Source of the DNA: Sipunculus nudus
Taxonomy: Eukaryota; Annelida; Sipuncula; Golfingiida; Sipunculidae
NCBI GenBank assembly: GCA_026874595.1
Contig: CM049309.1
Coordinates: 93,398,723 to 93,462,722, forward strand
Direction: 5' to 3'
DNA: 64,000 bases
Numbering within the stretch: position 1 is the stretch's first letter; each line of letters begins with the position of its first letter. The translations under genes and the position numbers were made by a program. This document shows, in pieces, positions 1-44,669 of this stretch. A model generated the notes under the pieces. That model saw nothing but the letters and a program-made list of their open reading frames with translations. It made no database searches and was not told where the DNA came from.

Positions 1-82
1 TAAAGAAGAACATGATAATATGCTCAGATACAGAAGGATATGGCTTTAGAAGGGGAAATCCCGTTGTAATGATAATGCCTTT

Positions 83-718
83 ATGATGTATAAAGAAGCT
101 AAACAAATTTTTCGCAAAAAGATTAGAAATTATTACGATATGTTAGAAAGAACTGTGTTTGACGAAATCGATGAAACTATGGAAGCCGATATTAAAAAAT
201 TCTGGGTCCTTTTGCGGCGAAAAAGAGCTAAAAAGTCTAAGTTTAGTCACATGATTTTCGATGGTAAAAAGTGTTTCGACACACATAATATTGCAAATGG
301 TTGGGCGTGTTATTATGAGAAACTGTATTCTGATGCTGAATCGCGTTCCTTCAGGGCAGATCATAAGAATGCTATCGAACAAAAACTGACTAAATATTAC
401 ACAGAATCTTTAAAGAAACATAATGAATTACTTGATGACCCATTCAACGAAACTGAAGTTTTCTGGGCAGTGAGATCATTGTCATTGAGAAAAGCGGGCG
501 GACATGATGGAATTACTAATGAACATCTTGTGTATGGGGGTGCGAGTTTAATCCGCTGCCTAACGGCTTTTTTTAATGTATGTTTTTCCTTTGAATACAT
601 TCCCTGTGAAATGAAAAAGGGCAAAGTTATTACCTTGCTAAAGGACAACAGGAAAAGTGCTTCTTCGCCCGATAATTATAGAGGCATTACTAGATTCCTG
701 CTATTTATAAGTTGTTAG
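83..718 (+). pseudogene. LINE ORF2 fragment: linker and N-terminal reverse transcriptase
   Basis: About 211 codons. The first 120 residues are the charged linker found between endonuclease and RT in LINE ORF2. Residues around 130-205 match early RT motifs, with 'RKAGGHDGITNEHL' and 'DNYRGIT'. The expected continuation is in the +1-related frame, so one base has been lost near 690-700 and translation here ends a few codons later. The first ATG is probably not a real start, since the homologous protein would extend upstream. Confidence 0.8.
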
Positions 719-1548
719 AGCGTGTAATGTTAAACAGAATTCTTGCTTATTCTGATGTCACTAGTCTTGGAGTTCCTGATAAACTTCAGTTTGCTTATCA
801 AAAAGGGCTTTCGGCCACTAATGCTTCCTTTGTATTACAGGAGGGTATTCTTCATAATCTAGAAAGGAATTCCATAGTTTATGGTGCATTTCTCGACAGC
901 TCCAAGGCTTTCGACACGGTCTGGCACGACGGCCTCTTCACTAAAATTTTTGAACTTAAAATAAATGGGAAATTGTGGAGGTTGATGAAATCTTCGTACA
1001 GCGATATTTTAAGTTGTGTGCAACACGACGGAGTCTTCAGTCGATGGTTCAAAGTGTGTCGATCGGTCAGGCAGGGAGGCATACTTTCCCCCTGGTTTTA
1101 CGTTGTCTACATAAATGAATTGATTTTACAACTTAGGAACTGTTTGTATGGGGCGAAAATTGATAATTTATATATTGGGTCTCCAGTTATGGCTGATGAT
1201 ATATCACTGATCTCTCTCACGCCATTTGGCCTTCAGCGTATGCTAAATATTTGTTATGAATACAGTTGTAACTGGATGTTTAATTTCAACCCAAATAAAT
1301 CTGTGGTAATAGCGTTTGGTGAATCGGATACAAGGTTTAAAATGCTTGTCGGATCTCGATCATGGCGTCTGGGTAATTCTATAATCAAGCAAGTGCAAGA
1401 ACATCGTCACCTTGGTATTCTCCTTAATTCTAATTTCCATTCTCATCAGAGAACTAAACCATCTTGTCAACGAGCGAGGGGATCCTTCCTATCCTTAGCG
1501 GGTGCTGGAGTAAGACCAAGGGGTCTTAATCCCCTCATGGCTGCTTAG
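712..1548 (+). pseudogene. LINE ORF2 fragment: reverse transcriptase core
   Basis: This carries the RT palm motifs: block A 'FLDSSKAFDTVWHDGL', block B 'RQGGILSPWFYVVYINEL', and the catalytic block C as 'VMADDISLIS', an (A)DD form of the usual F/Y-x-DD. The thumb-proximal 'GILLNS' region follows. The reading frame is closed by TAG at 1546-1548, and coding similarity continues directly after it in the same frame, so this is a nonsense mutation and not the natural end. Confidence 0.85.
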
Positions 1549-2136
1549 TTGTACAAAGTTATCGTAATTCCAACATTTTTGTATGGTTGTGAATTATGGA
1601 ACAATCTTTCCAATATGGAAGTCCTAAGACTTGAGCGAACGCACAGATTTTGTGCCCGGACCTGTCAAGCTTTTAACCAACGAGTTCAATCTGACACTGT
1701 GTTGGCCATGTTAGGTCTCCATAGGTTACAGGGTACGATTAATATGTACAAGTTAAAATTTTTGGGTAGGCTCTGTAGAGCTCCTGTGGGTGACCTCTGC
1801 AGGAATGTGTTGTGGCACAGAATCTTTAGCTATTATTCTGATACTGTGCCAAATAAGGGGTTAATAAACGATGTGATCACTATATCGAAACTTTATAGCT
1901 TAGACGACTATATGATTAGTTATATTACTGATGATTATTTCCCCAGTAAAGGGTTATGGAAAACCATTTTAGATGACGTAATACATAATTACGAGATAGC
2001 AAGATTTAAAGATAGGATAGCAAACCAGGTCAATTTCTACATATTAAGGGAAGTAAACCCTGACTTGAAGCAGAGCGTACTGTGGCTCGCAGCGAGATAT
2101 TTTCCAGTCATTTTTATATATCTTAAAACTGGCTAA
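1549..2136 (+). pseudogene. LINE ORF2 fragment: C-terminal region
   Basis: It is in frame with the RT core and opens with 'VIVIPTFLYGCELWN', the conserved sequence after the RT thumb in many LINE proteins ('P-x-LLYG-x-E-x-W'). The remaining 170 residues are the poorly conserved C-terminal region. A frame change follows near 2136. Confidence 0.7.
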
Positions 2137-2163
2137 ACTTGTCGTTTCTTTTGCATCATATGA

Positions 2164-2470
2164 CTCCGAAATTCAGAGACTCTGTCATTTTTGTGGTCAC
2201 TTATACTATAATTCAGTACTACATGTTTTAACGGTGTGCCAGGCGTGTAACGATGAACGCGGAACACTATGGTCTTTCATTGTAGATTATTTACCAGTTC
2301 ATGTATCTGCCTATTTGAACTCTTTAACCGATCTTGAACTTGCTGCCATCTTATTTGGCAAACCTCTTGACATAGATCCCCCCGTAGAATGTACAGACTG
2401 GTTCAGATTACTGGTTAATACGGCATTTTTCTTCTTTCAAGCAGATGATGTCATTGAAGCACTAAATTAG
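2164..2470 (+). pseudogene. LINE ORF2 fragment: terminal Cys/His segment
   Basis: In a third frame the sequence reads 'LCHFCGH' about 40 bases upstream of 'VCQACN', giving Cys-x2-Cys, His and Cys-x2-Cys spacing like the terminal zinc-knuckle-like segment of LINE ORF2 proteins. It ends at TAG (2468-2470). It is shifted relative to the preceding fragment. Confidence 0.55.
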
Positions 2471-3099
2471 GATAATCACCCATACTACTCATATTATTAC
2501 TATTGAGTTGGTTCTTGGTTCTTACGGACGGCATTTGATCTTGATTTAGAAATTGTTTCGTCTTGTTATACTTAATATTGTTCCCTACTGATATATTTAT
2601 TCACTGGAATTATATTAATAGTAGAATCACACAAATTGCAGAACAGTGGACTCAGTCTGTAGATTATAGGGCCTTTATGGAGACGTAGTTTAGATTATAT
2701 ATTAGTATTTACAGCGCTTTCACCTTATTTGTTCTGTTGTGTTCATGTTGTATGACCCTTTGGTCATCGTTGAGTTTGTCGATCACATTTCCATATTGTT
2801 ATAAAATGTAAAATGATATACTCTTCGAACAGTCGGAAGAAATATAGCTATCTATCTATCTATCTATTTATTTATTGTTTATTGTTATGCTGTTGGTCTA
2901 AACAACTAATAGATGCATTGGGTTGGACACCTGAATCAACTGCCCCACCTCAAGCATGCATAATTGGCCTGAGAGGTCAACTAAAGGACATACAGGTGAC
3001 TGAAGAGGGACTGTGTAGAGCCAAGGGTCTGACATTGTCTCATAAAAACTATAATATAAGCTACAGTTTTTGGCCAATTTCTTTCAACTTTTAAAAGTA
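2471..3099. other. LINE 3' UTR, tail repeat and unassigned intronic sequence
   Basis: About 370 bases of non-coding 3' UTR lead into the (CTAT)n tail at 2848-2870. From 2880 to 3099 no gene or repeat was recognised. The whole stretch falls inside the inferred last intron of the minus-strand REXO1 gene. Confidence 0.5.
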
Positions 3100-4448
3100 A
3101 CATGCTGAAATCCTTATTTCTGCATAATATGAAAATTATATCAACAGTGCTTACAGGAAACAAACATGCCATGGTCAAATTTAGGCAAAATTTAAGGTAC
3201 CAATTTTATATTTATGCTAATAACTTGTACAGTTTGGAAAATTCAGAACTAATTTTTGGTATATAATTGAATCTTGATTAAATAATGCTGTATCCCTGTC
3301 AAAAAATCTCTAGCTTCAGCATTTCTCATGTTAAGGGAGTAAATAATATTTCTTGATTTTTTTACAAAGTGCATTATGTTTAGGCCCATAACTTAAAACA
3401 AGTTCGCAATACTGACATCATTTATGGCATGTGCAAAGAGTATGCATAGAAGAATATGTATATTATATATGATGAAAGTCAGATCAGTGGTTGTGATATT
3501 AGGCAGTCTTGAAGTGTAACAATGGGTTTTTAATTGAAAACTGAATTTTTATCTTAATTTCTCAAAGGAATGAAGTTTTAGTGACCAAACTTTTGGTATG
3601 GGTGGGGGTTTGGGGGACATCTAACTGTATGCCAAATTTTGGGAGCTGAGAGCTGGTTTGGGAAGCTGGGGAGCTGAGCTCTAGCAAACTGCATAACACT
3701 TGCTTGATCTAAACAATACTTTACATGGCGCTTAAAAACTTGAATTAAATCTACATTTTTTTATCAACTGGTTTCAAATTTCAGATGTTAACAGATGAAA
3801 TGCTAATGGTAACATGCTGTGAAAATTAAATCCACAGCAGTTACAGGAAAAAAATGTGCCATGGTCAAATTGTGGCAAAATTTAAGGTACCGATTTTATA
3901 TTTATGCTAATAACTTAAAAAATTTGAAAAATTCAGATCTAATTTTGGGTATACAATTGAATCTTGATTAAATATAGTTAAATACCTGAAAAAAATGTCT
4001 CGCTTCAGCAATTCTCAAGTTAAGGGAGAAAATATATTTTCTGAATTTTTACAAAGTGCATTATGTTCAGGCTGATTACTTAAAGAATTTATAAAATACT
4101 GAACTAATTTCTGGTATGTACATAGGAAGTATATAGAGGAATATATATATGAAAAGTGATCAATATCAGGTCAGTGGTTTTGATATTAGGCAGTCTTGAA
4201 GTGTAACATTGGGTTTTTAATGGAAAACTGAAGTTTTCCCTTAATAATTCGAAGGAAAGAAGTCCTAGTGACCCAATTTTCGGTATGGTAGGAGATTTTG
4301 GGGACATCTAAAGGTATGCCGAATTTCATATTCGTAGGTCCAACGGTTTCAAAACATGCCAATTTAACAGACGGACGGACAGACGGATGTACAGCCGACG
4401 GACAAAGGACCACGACTATAGCTCAGATGACTTATAGTCAGCTGAGCT
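3100..4448 (-). mobile_element. Helitron-like repeat family A, composite copy (two body units)
   Basis: Read on the minus strand it starts at 4448 with an imperfect 13-bp-stem hairpin (AGCTCAGCTGACT / AGTCATCTGAGCT), followed by a GTCC-rich tract and a T-rich body. The body then repeats in diverged form: 'gtgccatggtcaaa' occurs near 3858 and a related form near 3168. The same two-unit composite lies in opposite orientation at 51452-52840. The 3' end is not seen and is probably truncated by the flank of the LINE. Confidence 0.7.
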
Positions 4449-5690
4449 AAAAACTGGAGCCGTGCGCCTATGGATCTGACTTCAATCTTGGGATTTCAGG
4501 GTTCCACCAAGACCTCCCCACTAGTGAGCAGAAGGGGTAACTCTCATTGCCTTAGCTTCCCTTTCTGCCTTGATCATGGCCCAGTTAACACTTCATTTAG
4601 GTGACCCCCAAAGAGTGTATTGCTGGTGAATGGTTGTGAACAGTTCCTGGAGCTTAGACGTGTAATCTGGAAGTCTGACACTCAAGTTGTCTGAGAGCCC
4701 CCCCTTGTCAAAGGAGGATAACATTCTTAATCAGACAACAATCAAGCCTTATTGTTAAGTTTAACTCCAGAAAGTTGGGGAGTAAACATTTGAGCACGTC
4801 CAAAACATTTTCCTGTGATTGGTTATACGATAGTATGTCGGCCAGCGCCTGAGAATCATTCACCAACCCAGCAGTGTATCGGCCAAATATTTCCAGGTTA
4901 GCCATGATGGATGCCGTAGCTGTGAACTGAACCAGCATCAAAGGCATCTTGTCACCAAAGGGCTGGTCCGCGCCTGTGTCATGCCTCATGGCTGAAGGCA
5001 GCACCACAAAGAACGGGTAAGGAATAATTTTCAGCAGTTCATCGGCCTTTAATGCCTTGGTGTCCAAAGCTGGCCGACTGGTCAAGGCTTCAGAGGGGTT
5101 ACATCTCGACCTGTCGATGGCAAGATCTCCCCTAATACCACCTGGTGATGGTAATCCAGGAAGTCTCCTTTCAGAACTCAATACATGTGGAGTGAACCGG
5201 CAATATTGAGGCCCTAATAGGTAGGCCAAACCCTCGCTGATTCCAGAACATCTGGGACAAGTCAGCAAGTCACTGAAACACTGGAGGATCAGCAGCATTG
5301 GCTGGATCAGCTCGGAGGCATTTGGATGCTTGATCGAGTAGATAAGTCTTACACTCAGCCTAGGCTACCTTCTCTTTTCGTAGTTGGGCCCAGTAGTCAA
5401 CAACCTTCTCCAGAGACCCAAATAGCAAGTTCTTACATTGTCAGCAGAAGGCCACTGATTGGCTTAGTGTAGACCCCCCGTGGAAACTTGGGAGGAGTCC
5501 ACATCAATATGCATTTAGTGCACATGTCGCATTAGCACTGAATGGATTGGCCTGAAACTAGGGGTGGCAGCATCAACAGATGTCAGTGACATGATGCTAA
5601 AGAAAAGTTCAAAGATCGATTTGCAATGATTTGCAATAGACACTTTCGCACTTTAAGCCCAGTAAATTTGCATTTATTTGCAAAATGCGA
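4449..5690. other. Region around an unidentified ORF
   Basis: GC content is higher than in its neighbours and there is no tandem structure. On the minus strand it is open for about 200 codons (see the ORF ending at 4708). The flanks at 4449-4700 and 5370-5690 gave no recognisable domain. It may be the remnant of a transposon coding region. Confidence 0.3.
4708..5298 (-). CDS. Unidentified 196-residue ORF, possibly transposon-derived (gag-like)
   Basis: An uninterrupted reading frame with mixed, protein-like composition and a leucine-rich C-terminal third ('LKCLLPNFLELNLTIRLD'). The frame is open upstream of the first ATG, so the start is uncertain. No catalytic or zinc-binding motif is visible and I do not recognise the family. 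It lies within a REXO1 intron among mobile elements and could be a degenerate gag-like or capsid-type ORF. There are no splice junctions that would connect it to REXO1. Confidence 0.3.
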   Translation of the reverse strand: MLLILQCFSDLLTCPRCSGISEGLAYLLGPQYCRFTPHVLSSERRLPGLPSPGGIRGDLAIDRSRCNPSEALTSRPALDTKALKADELLKIIPYPFFVVLPSAMRHDTGADQPFGDKMPLMLVQFTATASIMANLEIFGRYTAGLVNDSQALADILSYNQSQENVLDVLKCLLPNFLELNLTIRLDCCLIKNVILL

Positions 5691-5699
5691 GCAATTGCA

Positions 5700-8500
5700 C
5701 ATCCCTGAGTGGTTACTTACAACTAGGGACCCAGGTCTCAATGCTTAGCTGTATGTCTATAGGATATTTTGAAGAAATTTTTCAGAATGATGGTCCTGTG
5801 ACCTTCACCTTTGACCTCTGGACCCTGAAAATCAAAATGTTTCTTACTTAAGTGTTGGGTCATTAATAGATCAAGTCTGAAGCCAATCTGTCTAGCCAAT
5901 GCAGAATTATTATCCATAAACTAACTAACTTTGTGAATGGATGGGCCCTGTGACCTTGACCTTTGACCCTATGACCCCAAATCGAAAACAAGGGACCTAT
6001 GGGTCACTGTGCTCAGCTGACGTTAACCTTGAAGGTGAAAATCTAAAATAATATCTAATGGAGATAAAGTGTAAGAGGAAGAGGTAATAAAGGCCATGGT
6101 TGGTTTATATGATTGGTTTGTATTGATGAGCAAGAAATTGTTGCAAAAAATATTTTGTGACCTGACCATGTGTTTCCTAATGTTGAAACTAAAGCATGTG
6201 AGCAGTTTGTGAACAAATGATCTGTACTATTACCATGATCATTAGTTGGTTTTACGATTAACTGTTGACATTTCAGTAGTTTACACATTTGTTCAATTGG
6301 ATCTATTTTTTTGTATAATATATACTATTGAATATATATGTATTTTATTTATGAAATGTATACAGTTGAAATATAGCTAATTAACAACATAAAACAGGGC
6401 AAACAAAGCCTGATCTCAAATTCTGCTGAGGCAGGAAAATAATGAAGAAATGTTTGTATTAAATCCTGATTTTTTTATCACATCAATTATTTTCTAATTT
6501 AAGTTTATATTTCTATACATTTCCAATTTAACATATATATCTGAATATAAAAGTTAATTCATAATTCTCAATTGCATCATCATAGTTCTCAATCTTGTCA
6601 GATAACACCACATCATGCATACAAATGTTTATTTATTTTTTACCACAAAAATATATCTTTTAAATCTGCAAAACAATAAATATCTAAAAATAATACTTGA
6701 TTTAGATTTCACAATTTTTAATTGTGTCTTTATTTATCCATAATGTGCTTCATATTTTATAATAATTTAAGCATACTGATGGGTTCCTTTATATTTGTTA
6801 AAATCATTTAAAAGAAAATTGATTTCTTTAAAAATGCTACATTACACAACATTGCATCTTCTGGATTACACCTTGATTTATTTTATCAAGGAAAGTTTTT
6901 GCATATCGGAGTGGAAACAGCATTACAATTAAGGAGACACAGTGAAAACAATAACAATTACTGCATAACACTTGGTGGATTGGGTCTGCGGGGGGGGGGG
7001 GGGGGGGGCGGGTGATTGGGGTGGTGATATGAGAATAACTGTACACCTGTCACAGCAGGGGATCTCCCCCAGTGACTGTAACAAATCAGAAACCCTGGCA
7101 TAGCTGACTTCCAGTGACCTGGAGTGGGACCCTGCATCTGTAATCAAAGCAAGTGACTACAGAAAAAAAAGCTTAATTTTCAAGCTTTTATTTCCAAATT
7201 TCAGATTTAGACAAACTGAATATTTATGTTTACATGCTGTGAAAATTAAATCAATGGTGCTTACAGGAAAAAAACGTGCCATGGTCAAAGTTGGGCAAAA
7301 TTTAAGGTACTGATTTTTTTTTATGCTAATAACTTAAAAAAATTACAAAATTCAGATCTAATTTTGGGTAAACAATTGAATCTTAATTAAACATAGTTAT
7401 ATACTTGAAAAAATAGACTCTAGTTTCAAAATTTTTCATGTTAAGTGAGTTATTATTTTTCCTGATTTTTTACAAAGTCCAATATGTTTGGGCCAACAAC
7501 TTAAAGAATTTATACTTTACAGACTTAATTTCTGGCATGTACATAGGAACTATATAGAGGAATATTTATGGTAAATATGAGGAAAGACAGATGAGTGGTT
7601 TTGATATGAGGCAGTCCTGAAGTGTGAAAATAGGATTTTAATAAAAAATTGAGGTTTTTCCTTAATTTCTCAAAGGAACGAAGTCGCAAAGACCCAGTTT
7701 TCGGCTTGGTAGGAGATCTTGGGGACATCTAACATTATGCTGAATTTTGGATTCCTAGGTCTTACGGTTTCAAAACGTGCCACATCTACGGACGGACGGA
7801 CGGACGGACAGACGGACGGACGACGGACAATGGACCACGACTATAGCTCAGATGACTTATAGTCAGCTGAGCTAAAAATCTTCCCTTATCGGCAGGTGAG
7901 TAATATCTTGAAGATGGAAGGTTTGTGATGAAAAGTTTGGCTTGAAATGCATACATATTCCTTTTAAAGAAACGGGTCCTGTGACCTTGACCTTCAACTT
8001 TGGACACAAAAATCGACAGGGTTCTTACTTTAGTTGTGACCCATATATAAGATAAGATTTAAACCAATATGTCAAACTAAACTGTAGTTATCATCTGGAA
8101 ACCAACTTGTGAACAGATGGCCCCTGTGACCTTGACCTCTGACCTTGTGACCCCAAAGTCATTTATGCTCTCCCCATACTGGCAAGTCAGCTAAATGTGC
8201 AAGATAAAAGTTTGGGATGAAAAGCTTGGCTTTAAATGCAGCCATAATCTTTTTAAATAAGTGAGTCTTGTGACCCTGACCTTTGACCTCATGACCCAAA
8301 AATCATACAAGTTCTTTCTTTAGTGGTGGACCATTTGTAGGTTGTGTTTGAAATCCATATGTCAATCCAACCTGGAGTTATCATCTGGAAACAAATTTGT
8401 GTGGAGAAACAGATAGACAGACAGACAGACGAACAGACAGACAGGGTGATTACTATAGGGCATCCACTTGCGATCAATAAACACACCAGGTTTTGGGACA
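5700..8500 (-). mobile_element. Repeat family B (GACCTTGACC-rich), interrupted by a family A element
   Basis: Left part (5700-5988) and right part (7874-8500) both carry reiterated 'TGTGACCTTGACCT' blocks about 180-250 bases apart, and they join sensibly once the family A copy at 5989-7873 is removed. The right end has a GTCY-type tract (GACAGACAGACAGAC) at about 8407-8441, as in the other Helitron-like families of the window. A second fragment, in the other orientation, is at 54300-54530. Confidence 0.6.
5989..7873 (-). mobile_element. Helitron-like repeat family A, near full-length copy nested in family B
   Basis: On the minus strand it begins at 7873 with the AGCTCAG hairpin head and GTCC tract (7790-7830). 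It passes through the T-rich body and a 19-base G run (6990-7008, poly-C in element orientation), and ends at 5989 with a palindrome-containing tail (GACC-x-ATGGGTC type) followed by CCTTG. Length is about 1.9 kb, close to the copy at 45455-47296. Head and tail share the inverted 8-mer AGCTCAGC / GCTGAGC(T). Confidence 0.75.
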
Positions 8501-8559
8501 CTAGATGGAATCACAGCTGAAAAACTGACATGATTGTTGTCATTTTATAGTAAAAAAAA

Positions 8560-8947
8560 AAGAAAATATTAGTAAAAATAAAAAAAAATACAGGTGGCAC
8601 CACCACTTTTCAGGACCTGACAAATCTAGTAATGGTCAATATTCAAGGAAAGTTTTATGACAATCCATGCATTAAGTAACAAGGTATTTGAGGTTTTGTA
8701 TCAAATTTTTTATTATTCTGGGGGTACTTACAAGCCCCATAGCTCAGCTGATATAGGTTGCAGTGACCTTATTTCAGGTATCCAAAGAGATTTTTTATGG
8801 ACCTTCCTAGGTTTTTAGTTACAGGCTTCTTGGTTCAGCAGTTACGATTTGTGCCCTGCTAATGGACGCCCAGACTCCTGGAGTGCCAGATGGACGACGG
8901 ACAAAGCTCCATACCTATACCTTTGATGACTGACAGTCATCTGAGCT
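8560..8947 (-). mobile_element. Helitron-like repeat, variant family E
   Basis: On the minus strand it starts at 8947 with a variant of the family A head (AGCTCAGATGACTGTCAGTCATC), then a short GTCC tract, followed by unrelated body sequence that ends with a 'ggtggcaccacc' segment. The same variant occurs on the plus strand at 51078-51451 and resumes at 54064. It lies in the inferred last REXO1 intron. Confidence 0.6.
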
Positions 8948-9266
8948 AAAAAAAACCTCTGTCAAGGATCCTCGAGGCCTGGTTAGATGACTGATGAAAG
9001 ACAGCCAGAACCACGTGTTGTGAGTCACAGAGACAAAAGAGTGACGTAGGTAAACTGAAACAAACATTGGTCGCTAGGGGAGAACCCTGGGATACGGGTA
9101 ACAGAGAGAGGCTGTTCCAATTTTAATCTGTGTCGAGCAAATACTAAGGTGAGAGGTTATAGCATGGTCTGTGGTGACTAACTTTTAGTCCACGTATTGA
9201 AACCTGAGATTACAATAATGCTCATGAGGCCTCTACTTTCTATGTGCTGTTCCCTGACATGATTAC

Positions 9267-42215
<32,949 letters not shown>

Positions 42216-42221
42216 CGCGAT

Positions 42222-42262
42222 TTACATGTCAAATTTGCCTTCGGTTCAGTGAAGAGACCACA
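42222..42262 (-). promoter_or_regulatory. Upstream ORFs in the putative REXO1 5' leader
   Basis: An ATG-TAA start-stop pair at 42227-42222 lies 12 bases upstream of the main ATG. A five-codon uORF (ATG at 42262, TGA at 42245) lies slightly further upstream. Both matter only if transcription begins upstream of 42262, which the sequence alone cannot show. Confidence 0.45.
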
Positions 42263-44665
42263 TCTTTCTGAATTCTCTTTATTTAGGCGATTTAACTGAA
42301 CTCTGCGAGGAGAGTAAATGCTAGGTCAGCAGCAAATTCAAAATAGTCAGGTATCTTCTTAAAATTATTGACATAAGGGGTTCCTGTTACCTGAGCGATA
42401 GATTAGACAATTTTGTGATATAAGTCCCGGAAAGATCTTAATATGTAGATACCATAGGCATATTTTTGTAAGTATAACCTCGTTATCTCGCCAGGAACAG
42501 AACCACAGGAATTATGTGGGATCGAGTGGCGGACGAGCGATTATATATACTTGGCGAAAATTTAACTGAATATAAATAATGTCTCAATAAACCGTGAGTC
42601 AAATAATACTGTATACCTGATACTTTTATGATTGCCTAAAAAAGATGGGTCACTAGGATTAACTGACGTATTATTTTGTACACTGTAACACATGTTATAT
42701 TTGCCTGGTGTCCAGTTCGGTAATTACCGAGGCAAAAACAGTAAACAAAGTCTTAAATTTGGATTTCGACTTTATTTGTGTTGAGGCGAACCTGGTGGAT
42801 TGACGCGTGGCAAATAAACGAGATTATAATGTATTTTATCAAAACGTGAAAATTTCCAGTTTCGAAGGTATATCAGTATTTTCTTTATCGGGGAAAAATA
42901 AAAAAATATGTCTTGATGAACCAGTAAACTACTTTGAATTCAATGAACTCGCACACATATGAATTAATTAAGTCAGTTGTCCAATTCGTTTCCTGATGAA
43001 GCCCGTACGATGAAATTATAATTGTTAATAAATATAATAATAATAATAATGATTATTATTATAATTATTATTTATTAAACATTTTATTATTTTTTCATTT
43101 TTTTTCTGTTACATTGGTAGTAGTAGTTGCAGTGGGAGTAACAGTAATAATTTTTAGAGGAGAATAATAAAGCAGAGTTTCAATATAGCTGGAATTTTAT
43201 AACGTATCATACTTTTCATATGCTTAATCGCGAAACTATTTTGAAGTGGAACACTTGGTGTTGATGCTTCTATGAGAAAGAGCCAGTCTATTTAACGAAG
43301 TCCACTTCCGTTTCAGGCGGAGTCAAGCTTGTGGTAACTACAATTACATGAGAAGTTTTTACATTACTGATTATAAGCCACAACGCTGATATACAAACAT
43401 TGTCGGGCGAAGAAGCCATGGTTTTATAAATAAAGGTAATGGGCATAAACTGGCCATTATAACAACCCAGTCGTAAAGACGGCTGCAACCTTGTATGTTT
43501 TGAAACTGTCGCTTGACAAGTGACTAGTCTGAGTCTCACTCACTTGTCCAGTTACAATCTGGTTGAAAATACATTGGTATAGTCCGTTCCACCACCCCTG
43601 TCTACCTGTTGTTTAGTGCTTATTTTGGTACTACTATAGAACGCGGGCTTCAGCCCAACAACCATAGGATACTGCTGCTTGCATCTTAATTTTGCCACTT
43701 ATTTTTATCTACCACTTACACTCTCCTCCATTACATAAATCCTGAACATCATTACGTCCTTCCGTATACACTCATGACCTCAAAGAGACAGTGCTTTAGT
43801 GATTTAACTTTTGCTGTGAACCCAACATCTATAGTGGCTCCCTTTTTTTTTTTATGAGTCAAAGAGGCCAACAATCTTTGCCCCTATAGGGCAGAGTGAG
43901 GAAAATGCGTAATTTCTTATTATGGAAATAATAGCCTATAACTTGCGTCAATTTCCTGTTAACATTTTAAAATTATTTTATGAGTAACTAGTCTATTCTG
44001 TAGCGACATCTTGCCACAAGTCTGTGAAATGGGCAAGGAAGGAACAGAGATGACGTGTAATCGACATGACGCACAAAAGGACGTACCCATATTCAGGGGA
44101 CCAGTAATATAAAGAGCTGTCAAACCTTGCTTACAGTGAGGCTTATATTCTCCTAATGCATGTGCTTCATTGTTACCTCATGACCATATCCTGGAGGATA
44201 AATAATAGTCACTTGTTAGGGACGCCATGAACAAGGGATATATATAACAGAACTGTCAACCAGGCCTTAAAGTGAAGGTAAGGTACCAAAAATTGTGAAT
44301 GCATTTACCTCCTGCATCTGGTGCATATTTTGTTTGGTAAATTTTGTCTTATCTAAAGATAATAACGAAAAATCAGGTGGACAGGGGTAGTGGAACAGAC
44401 TATAGAAGACCAGAAATATTAACTTAGTGTATGCTGTGCCAGCTAAGTCATTGATTACGTAGTCTGTCCTGACTATTTCAGGTGTCTGATAATGCAGATT
44501 AATTAAATGAGAGGGACTGGTTACTTGTGTATGAGAGGTTGGAATCATAAAGCTGTTGGTAATTTTGCAGAATACAGAGTTTCTGGGAATATGGGATATC
44601 CATTTTGTAAGCATGACTATCTTGAGTGGTGTCATATGTGATTCCAAAATTAAATTGTACGAAAG
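42263..44665. other. Upstream region of REXO1, no gene recognised
   Basis: The REXO1 promoter should lie in the first few hundred bases, but no TATA box or clear element stands out. An AATAATAAT-rich segment is at 43020-43090. A repeat fragment at 43739-43785 is the unoccupied counterpart of the Mutator-like insertion site. A minus-strand TTTATAAAACC-ATGG pair near 43420-43430 precedes a short open frame that I do not accept as a gene. Confidence 0.5.
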
Positions 44666-44669
44666 CTCA

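Larger units (their letters stand above)
1..2870 (+). mobile_element. Non-LTR retrotransposon (LINE), 5'-cut by the window and degenerate
   Basis: Remains of a LINE ORF2-type polyprotein run rightwards: linker and start of reverse transcriptase at 83-718, RT core at 712-1548, the C-terminal part from 1549 to 2136, and a Cys/His segment with its tail up to 2470. A 3' UTR follows, and the unit ends in a (CTAT)n run at about 2848-2870, a typical LINE 3' tail. No endonuclease domain is visible, because the element starts left of the window. A frameshift near 690-715, an in-frame TAG at 1546-1548 and a further frame change before 2234 make it non-functional. The superfamily (CR1, RTE or I type) was not resolved. 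Confidence 0.85.

Noticed and set aside
43288-43430. Small minus-strand gene starting ACC-ATGGCTTC after a TATA-like TTTATAAAAC
   Set aside because: 43 codons without a recognisable domain. A TATA-like run so close to the ATG leaves no room for a leader, and no splice evidence was found.
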